A stretch of DNA of 64,000 bases from [Clostridium] clostridioforme AGR2157. Lineage in GTDB: Bacteria > Bacillota > Clostridia > Lachnospirales > Lachnospiraceae. Under the pieces are notes generated by a model, which worked only from the letters and a program-made list of their open reading frames with translations, made no database searches and had not been told where the DNA came from. Shown piece after piece: positions 15,181-24,182 of this stretch. The translations under genes were made by a program, and so were the position numbers. The stretch is from NCBI RefSeq assembly GCF_000424325.1, contig NZ_AUJR01000029.1, positions 1-64,000 on the forward strand. Direction: 5' to 3'. How positions within the stretch are numbered: position 1 is the first letter of the stretch; the number at the start of each line of letters is the position of its first letter.

Positions 15181-16712
15181 TAGCGGCTCCGGGAAGCGGC
15201 AGCGGGAAGACCATGGTAACCTGCGGCCTGCTGACCCTTCTTAAGAGAAAGGGATATAATCCGGCTGCATTTAAGTGCGGACCGGACTACATTGACGGCC
15301 TGTTCCACCGCAGGGTGCTGGGAGTGGAAAATGGCAACCTGGACAGCTTTTTTGAGACCGGGACACATATGAGACAGAAGCTGTCCCGGAGCATGGAACA
15401 CCATTTTGTGGTGGCAGAAGGTGTCATGGGATATTTTGACGGTCTGGGGGGCGTGTCCGTTCAGGGGAGTTCCTTTGAGATTGGAAGTATTCTTGAACTT
15501 CCGGCCATTCTGGTGGTGGATGGAAGAGGAGCCAGCTTATCGCTGATGGCTTTGATTCAGGGATTTTTGGAGTATGATATGATGGCGGAAACAGATAGTG
15601 AGAAAAAAGCTCACAAAGCACATGGAGGTATTTGCGGAAACTCAGGCTGCCGTGGGAACAGTGATAAAGAAAATAACATAAAGGGCATCTTTTTCAACCG
15701 CATGTCCCCCATGATATATAACCGCCTAAAACCCATGGTGGAGGAACGGTTTCAGATTCCGGTCATAGGATATTTGCCTGAACTGAAATTCCTTCAGGTG
15801 GGAAGCCGTCATCTGGGGCTGGTGCTTCCGGATGAGATAGATGGAATCAGGGAGCAGCTGGAACAGCTGGCCGACCGGATGGATGACAATTTGGAGTGGG
15901 AACCGCTTTTGAGGATTGCTGCTGACGCAGGCGGCTGTGACAGGGCGGTACTGGTCCGGGCAGAGGCATGCTTCGTCGGGAAGCCGTGGAACGGGCCGGG
16001 AACTGAGTCCAAAACTGGAACCGTACCGCATTTTCGTCTGGGAATTGCCAGGGATGAGGCATTTTGCTTTTATTATGAGGACAACCTAAGGGCCATGGAA
16101 CAGGCTGGAGCCGAGCTTGTATATTTTAGCCCGCTCCATCAGAAGGAACTGCCGGAGGGACTGGACGGGCTGATACTGGGGGGCGGTTATCCTGAAAACC
16201 ATGGGGAGGCTCTGGCGGCGAACAGGACCATGCGGGATTCGGTGGCGGCAGCGGCCGCATCCGGGATGCCCATTCTGGCAGAGTGCGGGGGGTACCTCTA
16301 TCTGCTGGACAGTCTGGAGGGGGATGGCGGAAAGGAATATCCCATGGCAGGTGTTTTGAGGGGCCATGGATACAGGGCCGGAAAAACCGGCAGGTTTGGA
16401 TACATAACCCTGCGGCCCAATCGCAGCCTTCCCTTTCTTCAGGAAGGGGCAGAGATAAAAGGCCATGAATTTCATTACTGGGACTGCAGGTGCGGGGAGG
16501 ATGAATTTTGCATGAGGGCTGTCAAGCCAAATGGCGGCCGTTACTGGCCCTGCATGAGAACAGCGAAACGGGTGATGGCCGGATTCCCCCACCTTTATTA
16601 TCCTTCCTGCCCTGAACTGGTTCAAAGGTTTGCCGGACAGTGCGTGGAATATGGAAAGGAACATGGCGAGGAACACGACGAGGAACATGACGGAAAGGAA
16701 CATGAGCTATGA
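15165..16712 (+). CDS. cbiA: Cobyrinate a,c-diamide synthase CbiA
   Basis: Glutamine-dependent amidation of the a and c side chains. The start at 15165 gives 515 residues opening with the P-loop APGSGSGKTMVTCG. The C-terminal class I glutamine amidotransferase domain has LILGGGYPENH and the catalytic cysteine in ILAECGGYLYLLD. The length exceeds the usual ~455-460 for two reasons: an insertion around residues 140-170 (His/Gly/Asn-rich), and a charged C-terminal tail after YGK made of repeated KEH/EEH units with four histidines. The tail is unusual for CbiA and could bind metal; that is inference. It overlaps cbiET by 16 bp and cobT by 4 bp. Confidence 0.92.
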   Translation: MAGVMIAAPGSGSGKTMVTCGLLTLLKRKGYNPAAFKCGPDYIDGLFHRRVLGVENGNLDSFFETGTHMRQKLSRSMEHHFVVAEGVMGYFDGLGGVSVQGSSFEIGSILELPAILVVDGRGASLSLMALIQGFLEYDMMAETDSEKKAHKAHGGICGNSGCRGNSDKENNIKGIFFNRMSPMIYNRLKPMVEERFQIPVIGYLPELKFLQVGSRHLGLVLPDEIDGIREQLEQLADRMDDNLEWEPLLRIAADAGGCDRAVLVRAEACFVGKPWNGPGTESKTGTVPHFRLGIARDEAFCFYYEDNLRAMEQAGAELVYFSPLHQKELPEGLDGLILGGGYPENHGEALAANRTMRDSVAAAAASGMPILAECGGYLYLLDSLEGDGGKEYPMAGVLRGHGYRAGKTGRFGYITLRPNRSLPFLQEGAEIKGHEFHYWDCRCGEDEFCMRAVKPNGGRYWPCMRTAKRVMAGFPHLYYPSCPELVQRFAGQCVEYGKEHGEEHDEEHDGKEHEL

Positions 16713-17767
16713 CATTGAAGGAAGCAATGAAGAGCATTAAGCCCGCCAGCCAGGCCCTCAGGCGTCAGGCAAAGCAGCGCTGGGATAAGGTGGCCAAGCC
16801 TTTGGGAAGCCTGGGAGTCCTGGAAGAGGATATCATACGCATAGCCGCTGCATCCGGCAGCCTGGCAGTCAGCCTGCATCCCAGGGCCATTGTGGTCATG
16901 TGTGGGGACAATGGCGTTGTAAAGGAAGGCGTGACCCAGACAGGACAGGAGGTTACCGCCATTGTGGCAGGAAACATGGCTCAGGGAAATTCATGTGTCT
17001 GCCTTATGGCCCGTCAGGCAGGGGCCGATGTGATTCCTGTGGATGTGGGTATGGCCTGCCATGACGCGGTTCCCGGCATGGTGAACCGGAAAGTGGCATA
17101 TGGGACAAAGGACTTCCTGGAGGAACCTGCCATGACCAGGGAGGAAACAGTGAAGGCCATGGAGGCAGGAGCAGATATGGCCGCGGAACTGAAACAAAGG
17201 GGGTATGTGCTGGCCGGCTCCGGAGAAATGGGAATCGGCAATACCACTACCAGCAGCGCCCTTCTTTCCGTACTTCTGGATATGGACCCCGAACTGGTGA
17301 CGGGCCGGGGGGCAGGTCTGACCACAGCCGGTTACAACCGCAAGGTGCAGGTCATAAGGGAAGGAATCCGTATCCGCAAGCCGTCCGGGAAGGATCCGGT
17401 GGACGCGCTGTCCAAAGTGGGCGGCCTGGATTTGGCGGCCCTGACCGGCTTTTATATTGGCTGCGCGGCCTGCGGCCTGCCGGTGGTGCTGGACGGACTC
17501 ATAACAGGGGCAGCCGCTCTGGCTGCCGTCAGAATCTGCCCGGATGTAAAAGGATATCTGCTGGCCTCCCATATTTCAGCCGAGCCTGCCGGGGCAATGG
17601 TCCTTGATGCCCTTGGCCTTAAACCCGCCATTTCTGCGGGAATGTGTCTGGGGGAGGGCACCGGCGCAGCGGCCCTGTTTCCGCTTTTAGATATGGCGGC
17701 GGCTGTGTACACGCAGATGAGCAGCTTTGATGACATCCATATGGAAGCGTATGAGCATCTGGTGTGA
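16709..17767 (+). CDS. cobT: Nicotinate-nucleotide--dimethylbenzimidazole phosphoribosyltransferase
   Basis: Activates the lower-ligand base as an alpha-riboside phosphate. The 352-residue protein has VVMCGDNGVVKEGVTQTG, GSGEMGIGNTTTSSAL, the GAGLTTAGY stretch and the C-terminal CLGEGTGAA with the catalytic glutamate. The ATG overlaps the cbiA stop (ATGA). No bluB or bza genes are nearby, so the source of the lower base is not shown. Confidence 0.94.
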   Translation: MTLKEAMKSIKPASQALRRQAKQRWDKVAKPLGSLGVLEEDIIRIAAASGSLAVSLHPRAIVVMCGDNGVVKEGVTQTGQEVTAIVAGNMAQGNSCVCLMARQAGADVIPVDVGMACHDAVPGMVNRKVAYGTKDFLEEPAMTREETVKAMEAGADMAAELKQRGYVLAGSGEMGIGNTTTSSALLSVLLDMDPELVTGRGAGLTTAGYNRKVQVIREGIRIRKPSGKDPVDALSKVGGLDLAALTGFYIGCAACGLPVVLDGLITGAAALAAVRICPDVKGYLLASHISAEPAGAMVLDALGLKPAISAGMCLGEGTGAAALFPLLDMAAAVYTQMSSFDDIHMEAYEHLV

Positions 17768-17806
17768 TTGGGATTAACATGATGACATGATGATAGGAGA
17801 CCAAGG

Positions 17807-18451
17807 ATGATTACTCTGGTGACAGGCGGAAGCGGCAGCGGAAAATCAGAATATGCAGAAGGGCTTATTCTGGATTCATCCTGTTCCCGCCGTTTTTATG
17901 TGGCTACCATGATTGCATATGGAAAAGAGGGAAGGGATAAGGTGGAGCGTCACCGTATGCTCCGAAAGGGAAAGGGGTTCATCACCATAGAAAAACCCTG
18001 GGATGTGGGAAGGGTGATGTTTGAAGAGTATGAGGCCGGTTCAGGCGCTTCATCCCGGACAGACCGGACCCTTTTGCTGGAGTGCGTATCCAACCTGGCG
18101 GCCAATGAGATGTTTAAGGAGGAGGGGACAGAGAAAACGGAAGCAGGAGAGCAGCAGGGCAGTCCGATCCAATACCTGTCCCATAAGATTGCGGGGGACA
18201 TCATTTCCCTGGCCGGACAGGTTCGGGATATGGTGATTGTCACCAATGAAGTGGACCGGGATGGAATCTGTTACGGACCTGAGACAATGGAGTATATCCG
18301 TCTCATGGGCTGCTTGAATCAGAAGCTGGCCGCTGCCGCAGACCGGGTGGTGGAGGTGGTTTATGGCATTCCCGTGTTCTGGAAGCCTTCCTCCTCCGGA
18401 CAGGCAGCGGTTGGGGTTGACTTGATAAGAAGGGAGTGTCAGGGAGAATGA
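17807..18451 (+). CDS. cobU: Adenosylcobinamide kinase / adenosylcobinamide-phosphate guanylyltransferase
   Basis: Phosphorylates and then GMP-activates adenosylcobinamide. The protein begins ITLVTGGSGSGKSEYAEG (P-loop) and contains the KVERHRMLRKGKGF segment with the histidine expected to carry GMP. The C-terminal block is VIVTNEVDRDGICYGPE then LNQKLAAAADRVVEVVYGIP. At 214 residues it is longer than the usual ~180 because of an acidic insertion near residues 100-125. Its last bases overlap cobS. A shorter, diverged CobU-like gene lies two genes downstream. Confidence 0.93.
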   Translation: MITLVTGGSGSGKSEYAEGLILDSSCSRRFYVATMIAYGKEGRDKVERHRMLRKGKGFITIEKPWDVGRVMFEEYEAGSGASSRTDRTLLLECVSNLAANEMFKEEGTEKTEAGEQQGSPIQYLSHKIAGDIISLAGQVRDMVIVTNEVDRDGICYGPETMEYIRLMGCLNQKLAAAADRVVEVVYGIPVFWKPSSSGQAAVGVDLIRRECQGE

Positions 18452-19281
18452 ACGGACTTTATTCCTGTATCATAGCGGTTTCCACGTATTCCAAGATACC
18501 CATGCCCAACGTGGAGTGGACCGAGGATCGTATGCGCTACGTTATGTGCTTTTTTCCTCTGGTAGGGATCGCGCAGGGAGCGGTTCTGGGCCTTTGGCTT
18601 TATCTTTCACTGGATGTGCTGAAGCTGTCCGTGGCCGCTGCGGCTCTCATTGGGGCAGCCGTTCCCCTGCTGGTAACCGGAGGGATTCATATGGACGGTT
18701 TTCTGGATACCATGGATGCCATTCATTCCTATGGTGACAGAAGCAGAAAGCTGGAGATTCTGAAAGACCCGCACCTGGGAGCCTTTGCGGTCATTTCCTT
18801 TGGCGTTTACATGATGCTCTATCTGGGTGTTTTTCTCGAGTACCTGTCTCTTGTCCTGAGGGTGGACATGGGGGACAGATATTTTCTTTACGCGGTTCCC
18901 TGCCTTGTGTTTGTGATGGAGCGGGCCTTCAGCGGCCTTTCCGTGGTCACATTTCCCCGGGCCAAAAAGCAGGGCCTGGCAGCCGGATTTGGCGGAGCAG
19001 CAAAAAAAAAGACGGATTCCCTGGTGCTGCTTCTGTGGATGCTTATTTGCCTGGGAACAGGCGCGGCAGCCGTTAAGATGGGCTGTCACGGGGCAGGTAT
19101 ACTGGCAGGAGTACTGCTTATGACCCACCTGGCCGTGTTTATATGGTATTACAGGATGTCTGTGAAACAGTTTGGCGGAGTGACGGGAGATTTGGCCGGA
19201 TGCTTTTTGCAGGTATGCGAACTGGCCGGTCTGGCGGCAGCCACAGTCCTTTTAAAGGCAGGCTTGATGGGAGGAATGTAG
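18448..19281 (+). CDS. cobS: Adenosylcobinamide-GDP ribazoletransferase (cobalamin synthase)
   Basis: Integral membrane enzyme that joins adenosylcobinamide-GDP to alpha-ribazole, giving the final cobalamin. It has several hydrophobic segments and the CobS motif GIHMDGFLDTMDAIHSYGDR followed by LEILKDPHLGAFAV. The ATG at 18448 overlaps the cobU stop (ATGA) and has AGGGAG 11 bases upstream; an in-frame GTG at 18436 is less likely. 277 residues, slightly longer than the usual ~250. Confidence 0.93.
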   Translation: MNGLYSCIIAVSTYSKIPMPNVEWTEDRMRYVMCFFPLVGIAQGAVLGLWLYLSLDVLKLSVAAAALIGAAVPLLVTGGIHMDGFLDTMDAIHSYGDRSRKLEILKDPHLGAFAVISFGVYMMLYLGVFLEYLSLVLRVDMGDRYFLYAVPCLVFVMERAFSGLSVVTFPRAKKQGLAAGFGGAAKKKTDSLVLLLWMLICLGTGAAAVKMGCHGAGILAGVLLMTHLAVFIWYYRMSVKQFGGVTGDLAGCFLQVCELAGLAAATVLLKAGLMGGM

Positions 19282-19283
19282 GA

Positions 19284-19703
19284 ATGATTTTGGTAACAGG
19301 AGGAAGTTCCCAGGGTAAGAGGGAGTTCGTCAGGCAGTACCTGGGGGGACAGGATACGGATGTATTTGTTTGGACAGAGGGCGCAGAGGCCTCCTGGGAG
19401 GAATTTATGGACGGCAGGTTCTGCCGTGATTTCCAGTTCTTTGTCAGGCGGGTGATGGAGGGCAGCGCAGTCCCTTGTGGCCATGAACGCAAGGGACCGG
19501 TCACGGAACAGCTTCTGGAGGAGCTGCTTGCCGGACCAAAGGACCGCGTCCTGGTGACAGACGAGACAGGCTGCGGCATCGTGCCCGCAGATGCGTTTGA
19601 ACGCCTGTACCGGGAGGAGACGGGGCGGCTCTGCTGCCGGATTGCCGGGGAGGCAGAGGAAGTGTGGCGGGTGTGCTGCGGGATAGGGATGCGGATTAAA
19701 TGA
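19284..19703 (+). CDS. Short, diverged CobU-like protein
   Basis: The 139-residue protein starts ILVTGGSSQGKREFVRQYL, a CobU-type P-loop with an altered sequence. Its C-terminus is recognisably CobU: VLVTDETGCGIVPADAFERL, then EETGRLCCRIAGEAEEVWRV. The middle of CobU, including the His-containing HRxxR segment that accepts GMP in the nearby full-length CobU, is missing. GGGAGG lies about 9 bases before the ATG and the gene sits 2 bp after cobS, so it looks expressed. It could be a kinase-only enzyme, a regulatory partner or a decaying duplicate; the sequence does not decide. Confidence 0.75.
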   Translation: MILVTGGSSQGKREFVRQYLGGQDTDVFVWTEGAEASWEEFMDGRFCRDFQFFVRRVMEGSAVPCGHERKGPVTEQLLEELLAGPKDRVLVTDETGCGIVPADAFERLYREETGRLCCRIAGEAEEVWRVCCGIGMRIK

Positions 19704-19717
19704 CGAGGTAGGTAGAC

Positions 19718-20716
19718 ATGGACATTACGTGGCTGGATATATGGAAATTTCATGGTACGGCCCTGCTGGCGGGATGTGTGATTGACTGGATGATAGGGGA
19801 TCCCTTATGGTTACCCCATCCGGTGCGCCTCATGGGAACCATGATTGCCGGAATGGAATCGCGGCTTAGAGGATGGACAGAGGGGACGGGAAAGAAAGGG
19901 CAGTCCCGGGCAGGGCTCATCCTCACCGCCTCCATGTGCATGATATGGTGGTGCGTTCCATGGGCAATCGTTCACGCGGCGGAGCATCTGTGGCTGACCG
20001 GGGCCTGGGCAGTGCTTCTGCTGGCAGAGGGATTCCTGTGCAGTCTCATGCTGGCAGCCAGGGGACTGTATACAGAAAGCATGAAGGTGTGCCGCAGCCT
20101 GGAGGCAGGGCGCACAGAGGCGGCCAGATACAATGTGTCCATGATTGTGGGAAGGGATACCTCGGTGCTGGATGAGGGCGGAATTGCCAGGGCAGCAGTG
20201 GAGACAGTGGCTGAAAATGCCTCTGACGGTGTCATTGCCCCCTTTTTGTTCATGGCTCTTCTGGGGCCGGCAGGAGGCACGCTGTACAAGGCCGTCAACA
20301 CCATGGATTCCATGGTGGGATACAAAAATGACAGATACCTGTACTTCGGCCGCTGTGCAGCCAGGCTGGACGACCTGCTTAACCTGGCGCCGGCCAGGCT
20401 GACCGGTATCCTGATGGTCCTCGGTGCATGGGTCCTGCCGGGCATGGACGGGGCTCATGCCTGTAAGGTGTTACTTCGGGACAGGAAACGCCACGCCAGC
20501 CCTAATTCCGCCCACGGCGAGGCTGCCTGTGCAGGCGCCCTTCATCTGCGCCTGGCCGGGGATGCCTGGTATTTCGGAACCCTTCATAAAAAGCCATATA
20601 TCGGGGATGACGACAGGGTAATAGAACCGGCGGACATAAGGCGTGCAAACCATCTCATGTTTTTTGCGGAGGGGATGATGGTTCTTGGGCTGGCTGTGCT
20701 GATTCTGCTTTTGTAA
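19718..20716 (+). CDS. cbiB: Adenosylcobinamide-phosphate synthase CbiB
   Basis: Membrane enzyme attaching the aminopropanol (phosphate) linker to cobyric acid. The 332-residue hydrophobic protein begins ALLAGCVIDWMIGDPLWLPH and contains the CbiB core AAVETVAENASDGVIAPFLF, YKAVNTMDSMVGYKNDRYLY and a late SPNSAHGEAACAGAL. It begins 14 bp after the short CobU-like gene, in one transcription unit. Confidence 0.94.
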   Translation: MDITWLDIWKFHGTALLAGCVIDWMIGDPLWLPHPVRLMGTMIAGMESRLRGWTEGTGKKGQSRAGLILTASMCMIWWCVPWAIVHAAEHLWLTGAWAVLLLAEGFLCSLMLAARGLYTESMKVCRSLEAGRTEAARYNVSMIVGRDTSVLDEGGIARAAVETVAENASDGVIAPFLFMALLGPAGGTLYKAVNTMDSMVGYKNDRYLYFGRCAARLDDLLNLAPARLTGILMVLGAWVLPGMDGAHACKVLLRDRKRHASPNSAHGEAACAGALHLRLAGDAWYFGTLHKKPYIGDDDRVIEPADIRRANHLMFFAEGMMVLGLAVLILLL

Positions 20717-20771
20717 TATCAGCCGGTAAGTTTTTGTATTATAGCTGTAAAAAGGGCATATGGAGGTTATT

Positions 20772-21896
20772 ATGGAATATCAACACGGCGGGGACATATA
20801 CAGCCAGGACATACAGATGGATTATTCTGCCAATATCAATCCCCTTGGCATGCCGGAGGCGGTCAGGCAGGCTCTGAGGGACTGTCTGGACAGGGAAGTC
20901 TGCAGCCTGTACCCGGACAGCCGGTGCAAAAAGCTGAGACAGGCCCTGGGCAGGCATCATGGGGTGGAGGATAAATGGATTATCTGCGGAAACGGGGCAG
21001 CTGACTTGATATTCGGCCTGGCGTCCGCCCTGCGTCCTGTACGCGGGCTGGTGACAGCCCCCGCCTTTTCCGAGTATGAGCAGGCATTGAGGTCGGTGGG
21101 ATGCAGGACCGACTATTATTATCTCAGGGAGGATGCGGGATTTGCCCTGGACGCTGCGGGGATGTGCAGCCGTGTACAGGAGGCGGCAGAGAGGGGCGAG
21201 CCCTACGATGTGGTGTTCCTGTGCAATCCCAACAATCCCACAGGATTACCCGTAAAAAAGGAAGAAGTGGAGCAGCTGGCAGGTACCTGTGAGCGTCTGG
21301 GGGTTTATCTGGCAGTGGACGAATGTTTCTGCGATTTCCTGGATGATTCAAAAGCATATTCCGTCATACCCGTCCTGGCCCGGTTTAAGCATCTGTTTGT
21401 GCTTAAGGCATTTACAAAGCTGTATGCCATGGCCGGGTTACGGCTGGGTTACGGCCTGTGCAGTGACAGCGCCCTTCTGGAGCGGCTTCAGGAGGTCCGC
21501 CAGCCCTGGTCCGTGTCGGGCCCGGCCCAGTGCGCCGGCCTGGCGGCCCTTGGAGAGACGGATTTTGTGGAGCACACCAGAGCAGTGATTAAGGGGGAAC
21601 GGGAGAGGCTTTCAGGCGCCCTCCAAAACCTGGGCTTTCAGGTATATCCCTCCCGGGCCAATTATCTGTTCTTTCGGGACCGGGAAGAGGACGGGATTTT
21701 GGAAAAAGGCCGGCTTTACCGGGAACTGCTGCGCCGCCGCATCCTGATTCGCAGCTGCGCCAATTATCCGGGGCTGGACTCATCCTTCTACCGTATCTGT
21801 GTTAAGCTGAGACAGGACAATGAACAGCTCATCCGGGAAATGGCCCGGGTGCTTGAGAGGAGGAAACCATGTCCGAACATACAAAGTCAATCATGA
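20772..21896 (+). CDS. cobD: L-threonine-O-3-phosphate decarboxylase / PLP aminotransferase-like protein
   Basis: A fold-type I PLP enzyme (374 residues) related to histidinol-phosphate aminotransferases. In a cobalamin cluster next to cbiB it is best read as CobD, which makes (R)-1-amino-2-propanol phosphate from threonine phosphate. Visible motifs are [41 protein letters not shown] and the PLP lysine in [18 protein letters not shown]. The start at 20772 is supported by GGAGG five bases upstream, better than the ATG at 20760. It overlaps cbiP by 28 bp. Confidence 0.87.
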   Translation: MEYQHGGDIYSQDIQMDYSANINPLGMPEAVRQALRDCLDREVCSLYPDSRCKKLRQALGRHHGVEDKWIICGNGAADLIFGLASALRPVRGLVTAPAFSEYEQALRSVGCRTDYYYLREDAGFALDAAGMCSRVQEAAERGEPYDVVFLCNPNNPTGLPVKKEEVEQLAGTCERLGVYLAVDECFCDFLDDSKAYSVIPVLARFKHLFVLKAFTKLYAMAGLRLGYGLCSDSALLERLQEVRQPWSVSGPAQCAGLAALGETDFVEHTRAVIKGERERLSGALQNLGFQVYPSRANYLFFRDREEDGILEKGRLYRELLRRRILIRSCANYPGLDSSFYRICVKLRQDNEQLIREMARVLERRKPCPNIQSQS

Positions 21897-23533
21897 TTCA
21901 GGGAACCATGTCCAACGCGGGAAAGAGCATCCTGGCAGCCGGGCTGTGCCGCATCTTTTACCAGGACGGCTACAGGACAGCGCCCTTTAAATCCCAGAAC
22001 ATGGCCCTTAATTCCTACATAACCCCTAAAGGGCTGGAGATGGGACGGGCCCAGGCCGTGCAGGCGGAGGCAGCGGGAATTGTCCCCGATGCGGACATGA
22101 ATCCCATTCTATTAAAACCTACCACGGATGTGGGCAGCCAGGTTATCGTCCATGGGATTTCCAGGGGCAATATGAAGGCCAGGGATTATTTTGCCTGTAA
22201 GAAATCCCTGGTGCCGGATATCATGGCCTCCTACCGGCGGCTGGAGGAACAGTACGATGTCATCGTCATAGAGGGCGCCGGAAGTCCGGCTGAGATTAAC
22301 CTGAAATCCGATGATATCGCGAACATGGGCATGGCGGAGATGGCGGACGCCCCGGTGCTTCTGGTGGGGGACATTGACAGGGGCGGCGTCTTTGCCCAGC
22401 TCTACGGCACGGTGGCCCTGCTGACAGAGGAGGAGAGGAAGCGTATAAAGGGATTAATCATCAACAAATTCAGGGGCGACAGATCCATACTGGAGCCCGG
22501 AATTTCCATGCTGGAGGATCTGTGCCATATACCGGTGGTGGGGGTGATACCTTACATGGATGTGGATATCGAGGATGAGGACAGTCTGAGCAGCCGGCTG
22601 AACACAGGAAACAGCAAAGCTCCTGCCGGGGTGGATTTGGCGGTGATTCGTTTTCCGCGCATATCCAATTTTACGGATTTTAATGTGTTTTCAGGAATCC
22701 CCGGGGTGTCACTGCGCTATGTGACAAAGGCTTGTGACCTTGGAAACCCTGACATGGTCATCCTTCCCGGTACAAAGAATACCATCCATGACCTGCTGTG
22801 GATGCGCCAGAACGGGCTGGAGGCGGCAATCCTTAAGCTGGCGGACCGCCAGGTGCCTGTGTGGGGAATCTGCGGAGGTTACCAGATGATGGGGGAGGTG
22901 CTGGAGGATGCAAAAGGGGTGGAGTCAGGCCTTCCTTCCCGGACAGCCGGAATGGGCCTGCTCCCCCTTAAGACGGAGTTTGAGGAAGAAAAGATAAGGA
23001 CCCAGGTGGAAGGCGCCTTCGGTGAGCTGGACGGCTGCCTGGGCGGCCTGTCAGGAAAATCCATTGGGGGATATGAGATTCACATGGGCCGCACGTTTAT
23101 TGACCGGGAAGAGGGGGCCGCTGACACGGCCAAAATCGTTTCCTGGCGCAGGGAACCGGAAATATGCCGCCCCATGGACTATGTGATGGAAACAGGAAAG
23201 GACAGGCTTTTATCCAGGAAGGCCAGGATGGATGGGTGGAACAGGGGAAATATCTACGGCACCTATGTCCATGGAATCTTTGACAGCCCCGGAATTGCCA
23301 GGACAGTGGCAGAGGCCCTGGCCGCGGCAAAGGGCCTCTGCCTGGAACAGGCGGCGGATATGGATTACAGCACTTACAGGCAGCAGCAGTATGATAAGCT
23401 GGCAGAATCGCTCAGGGAGAATCTGGACATGGAGGCCGTGTACAGAATTATGGGCATCAGCCGAAAAGGAAAAGGAGAGGAGAAGCCGGATGACGGATAT
23501 ACAGTTGGAACAGGTACTGCCGGGAGATATTGA
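21869..23533 (+). CDS. cbiP: Cobyric acid synthase
   Basis: Amidates side chains b, d, e and g of adenosylcobyrinate a,c-diamide. The N-terminal dethiobiotin-synthetase-like domain has [20 protein letters not shown] and [10 protein letters not shown]. The C-terminal glutamine amidotransferase has [12 protein letters not shown] with the nucleophile cysteine and the late histidine in [10 protein letters not shown]. At 554 residues it is longer than the usual ~490-510. It overlaps cbiC by about 44 bp, the largest overlap in the cluster. Confidence 0.93.
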   Translation: MSEHTKSIMIQGTMSNAGKSILAAGLCRIFYQDGYRTAPFKSQNMALNSYITPKGLEMGRAQAVQAEAAGIVPDADMNPILLKPTTDVGSQVIVHGISRGNMKARDYFACKKSLVPDIMASYRRLEEQYDVIVIEGAGSPAEINLKSDDIANMGMAEMADAPVLLVGDIDRGGVFAQLYGTVALLTEEERKRIKGLIINKFRGDRSILEPGISMLEDLCHIPVVGVIPYMDVDIEDEDSLSSRLNTGNSKAPAGVDLAVIRFPRISNFTDFNVFSGIPGVSLRYVTKACDLGNPDMVILPGTKNTIHDLLWMRQNGLEAAILKLADRQVPVWGICGGYQMMGEVLEDAKGVESGLPSRTAGMGLLPLKTEFEEEKIRTQVEGAFGELDGCLGGLSGKSIGGYEIHMGRTFIDREEGAADTAKIVSWRREPEICRPMDYVMETGKDRLLSRKARMDGWNRGNIYGTYVHGIFDSPGIARTVAEALAAAKGLCLEQAADMDYSTYRQQQYDKLAESLRENLDMEAVYRIMGISRKGKGEEKPDDGYTVGTGTAGRY

Positions 23534-24146
23534 GAGGCGCAGTTTTGAGATCATACAGGAGGAACTGTCCTTGCAGGGCATACATCCGGAGCCTGAAAAT
23601 GAAATGGTTATCAAGCGGGCCATCCACACCACGGCGGATTTTGACTATGCACAAAACCTGTTATTTTCCGGTCAGGCTGTGAAAAAGGGGATGGAGGCAT
23701 TAAAAGCCGGCGCTGTCATTGTCACGGATACCAATATGGGGCTGTCCGGGATCAATAAAAAAAGGCTGTCCGCCCTGGGCGGGGAAGCCTTCTGTTTCAT
23801 GGCAGATGAGGATGTGGCGTTACAGGCAAAGGAACAGGGCACCACCAGGGCTGTGGCCAGCATGGAAAAGGCGGCCAGGCTCTATGGATTGCAGGGGCGT
23901 CCGCTGATTTTTGCCGTGGGCAATGCTCCCACGGCCCTGGTCCGCATTTATGAGCTAATAGAGGAAGGACTGGCCGCCCCCGCCCTTGTCATCGGCGTGC
24001 CGGTGGGATTCGTGAATGTGGTCCAGTCAAAGGAACTGATTCTGACCCTGGAGGATACGCCGTATATTGTGGCAAGGGGAAGAAAAGGCGGCAGCAATGT
24101 TGCCGCCGCCATCTGTAACGCGCTGTTATACCAGATTCCGGTGTAG
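23490..24146 (+). CDS. cbiC: Cobalt-precorrin-8 methylmutase
   Basis: Moves the C11 methyl group to C12 to give cobyrinic acid. The start at 23490 (218 residues) has AAAGGAGAGG about 9 bases upstream. Family motifs are [13 protein letters not shown] with the catalytic histidine, [23 protein letters not shown] and [14 protein letters not shown]. It is the last gene of the cobalamin run and faces the purF paralogue. No clear terminator was recognised in the 36-bp convergent gap. Confidence 0.93.
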   Translation: MTDIQLEQVLPGDIERRSFEIIQEELSLQGIHPEPENEMVIKRAIHTTADFDYAQNLLFSGQAVKKGMEALKAGAVIVTDTNMGLSGINKKRLSALGGEAFCFMADEDVALQAKEQGTTRAVASMEKAARLYGLQGRPLIFAVGNAPTALVRIYELIEEGLAAPALVIGVPVGFVNVVQSKELILTLEDTPYIVARGRKGGSNVAAAICNALLYQIPV

Positions 24147-24182
24147 TGCGCGGCTGAAAGCAGTTTTCAGACACGCCCCGGC

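Noticed and set aside
19811-20458. 215-codon minus-strand frame opposite cbiB
   Set aside because: Shadow of cbiB; no start signal or family resemblance.
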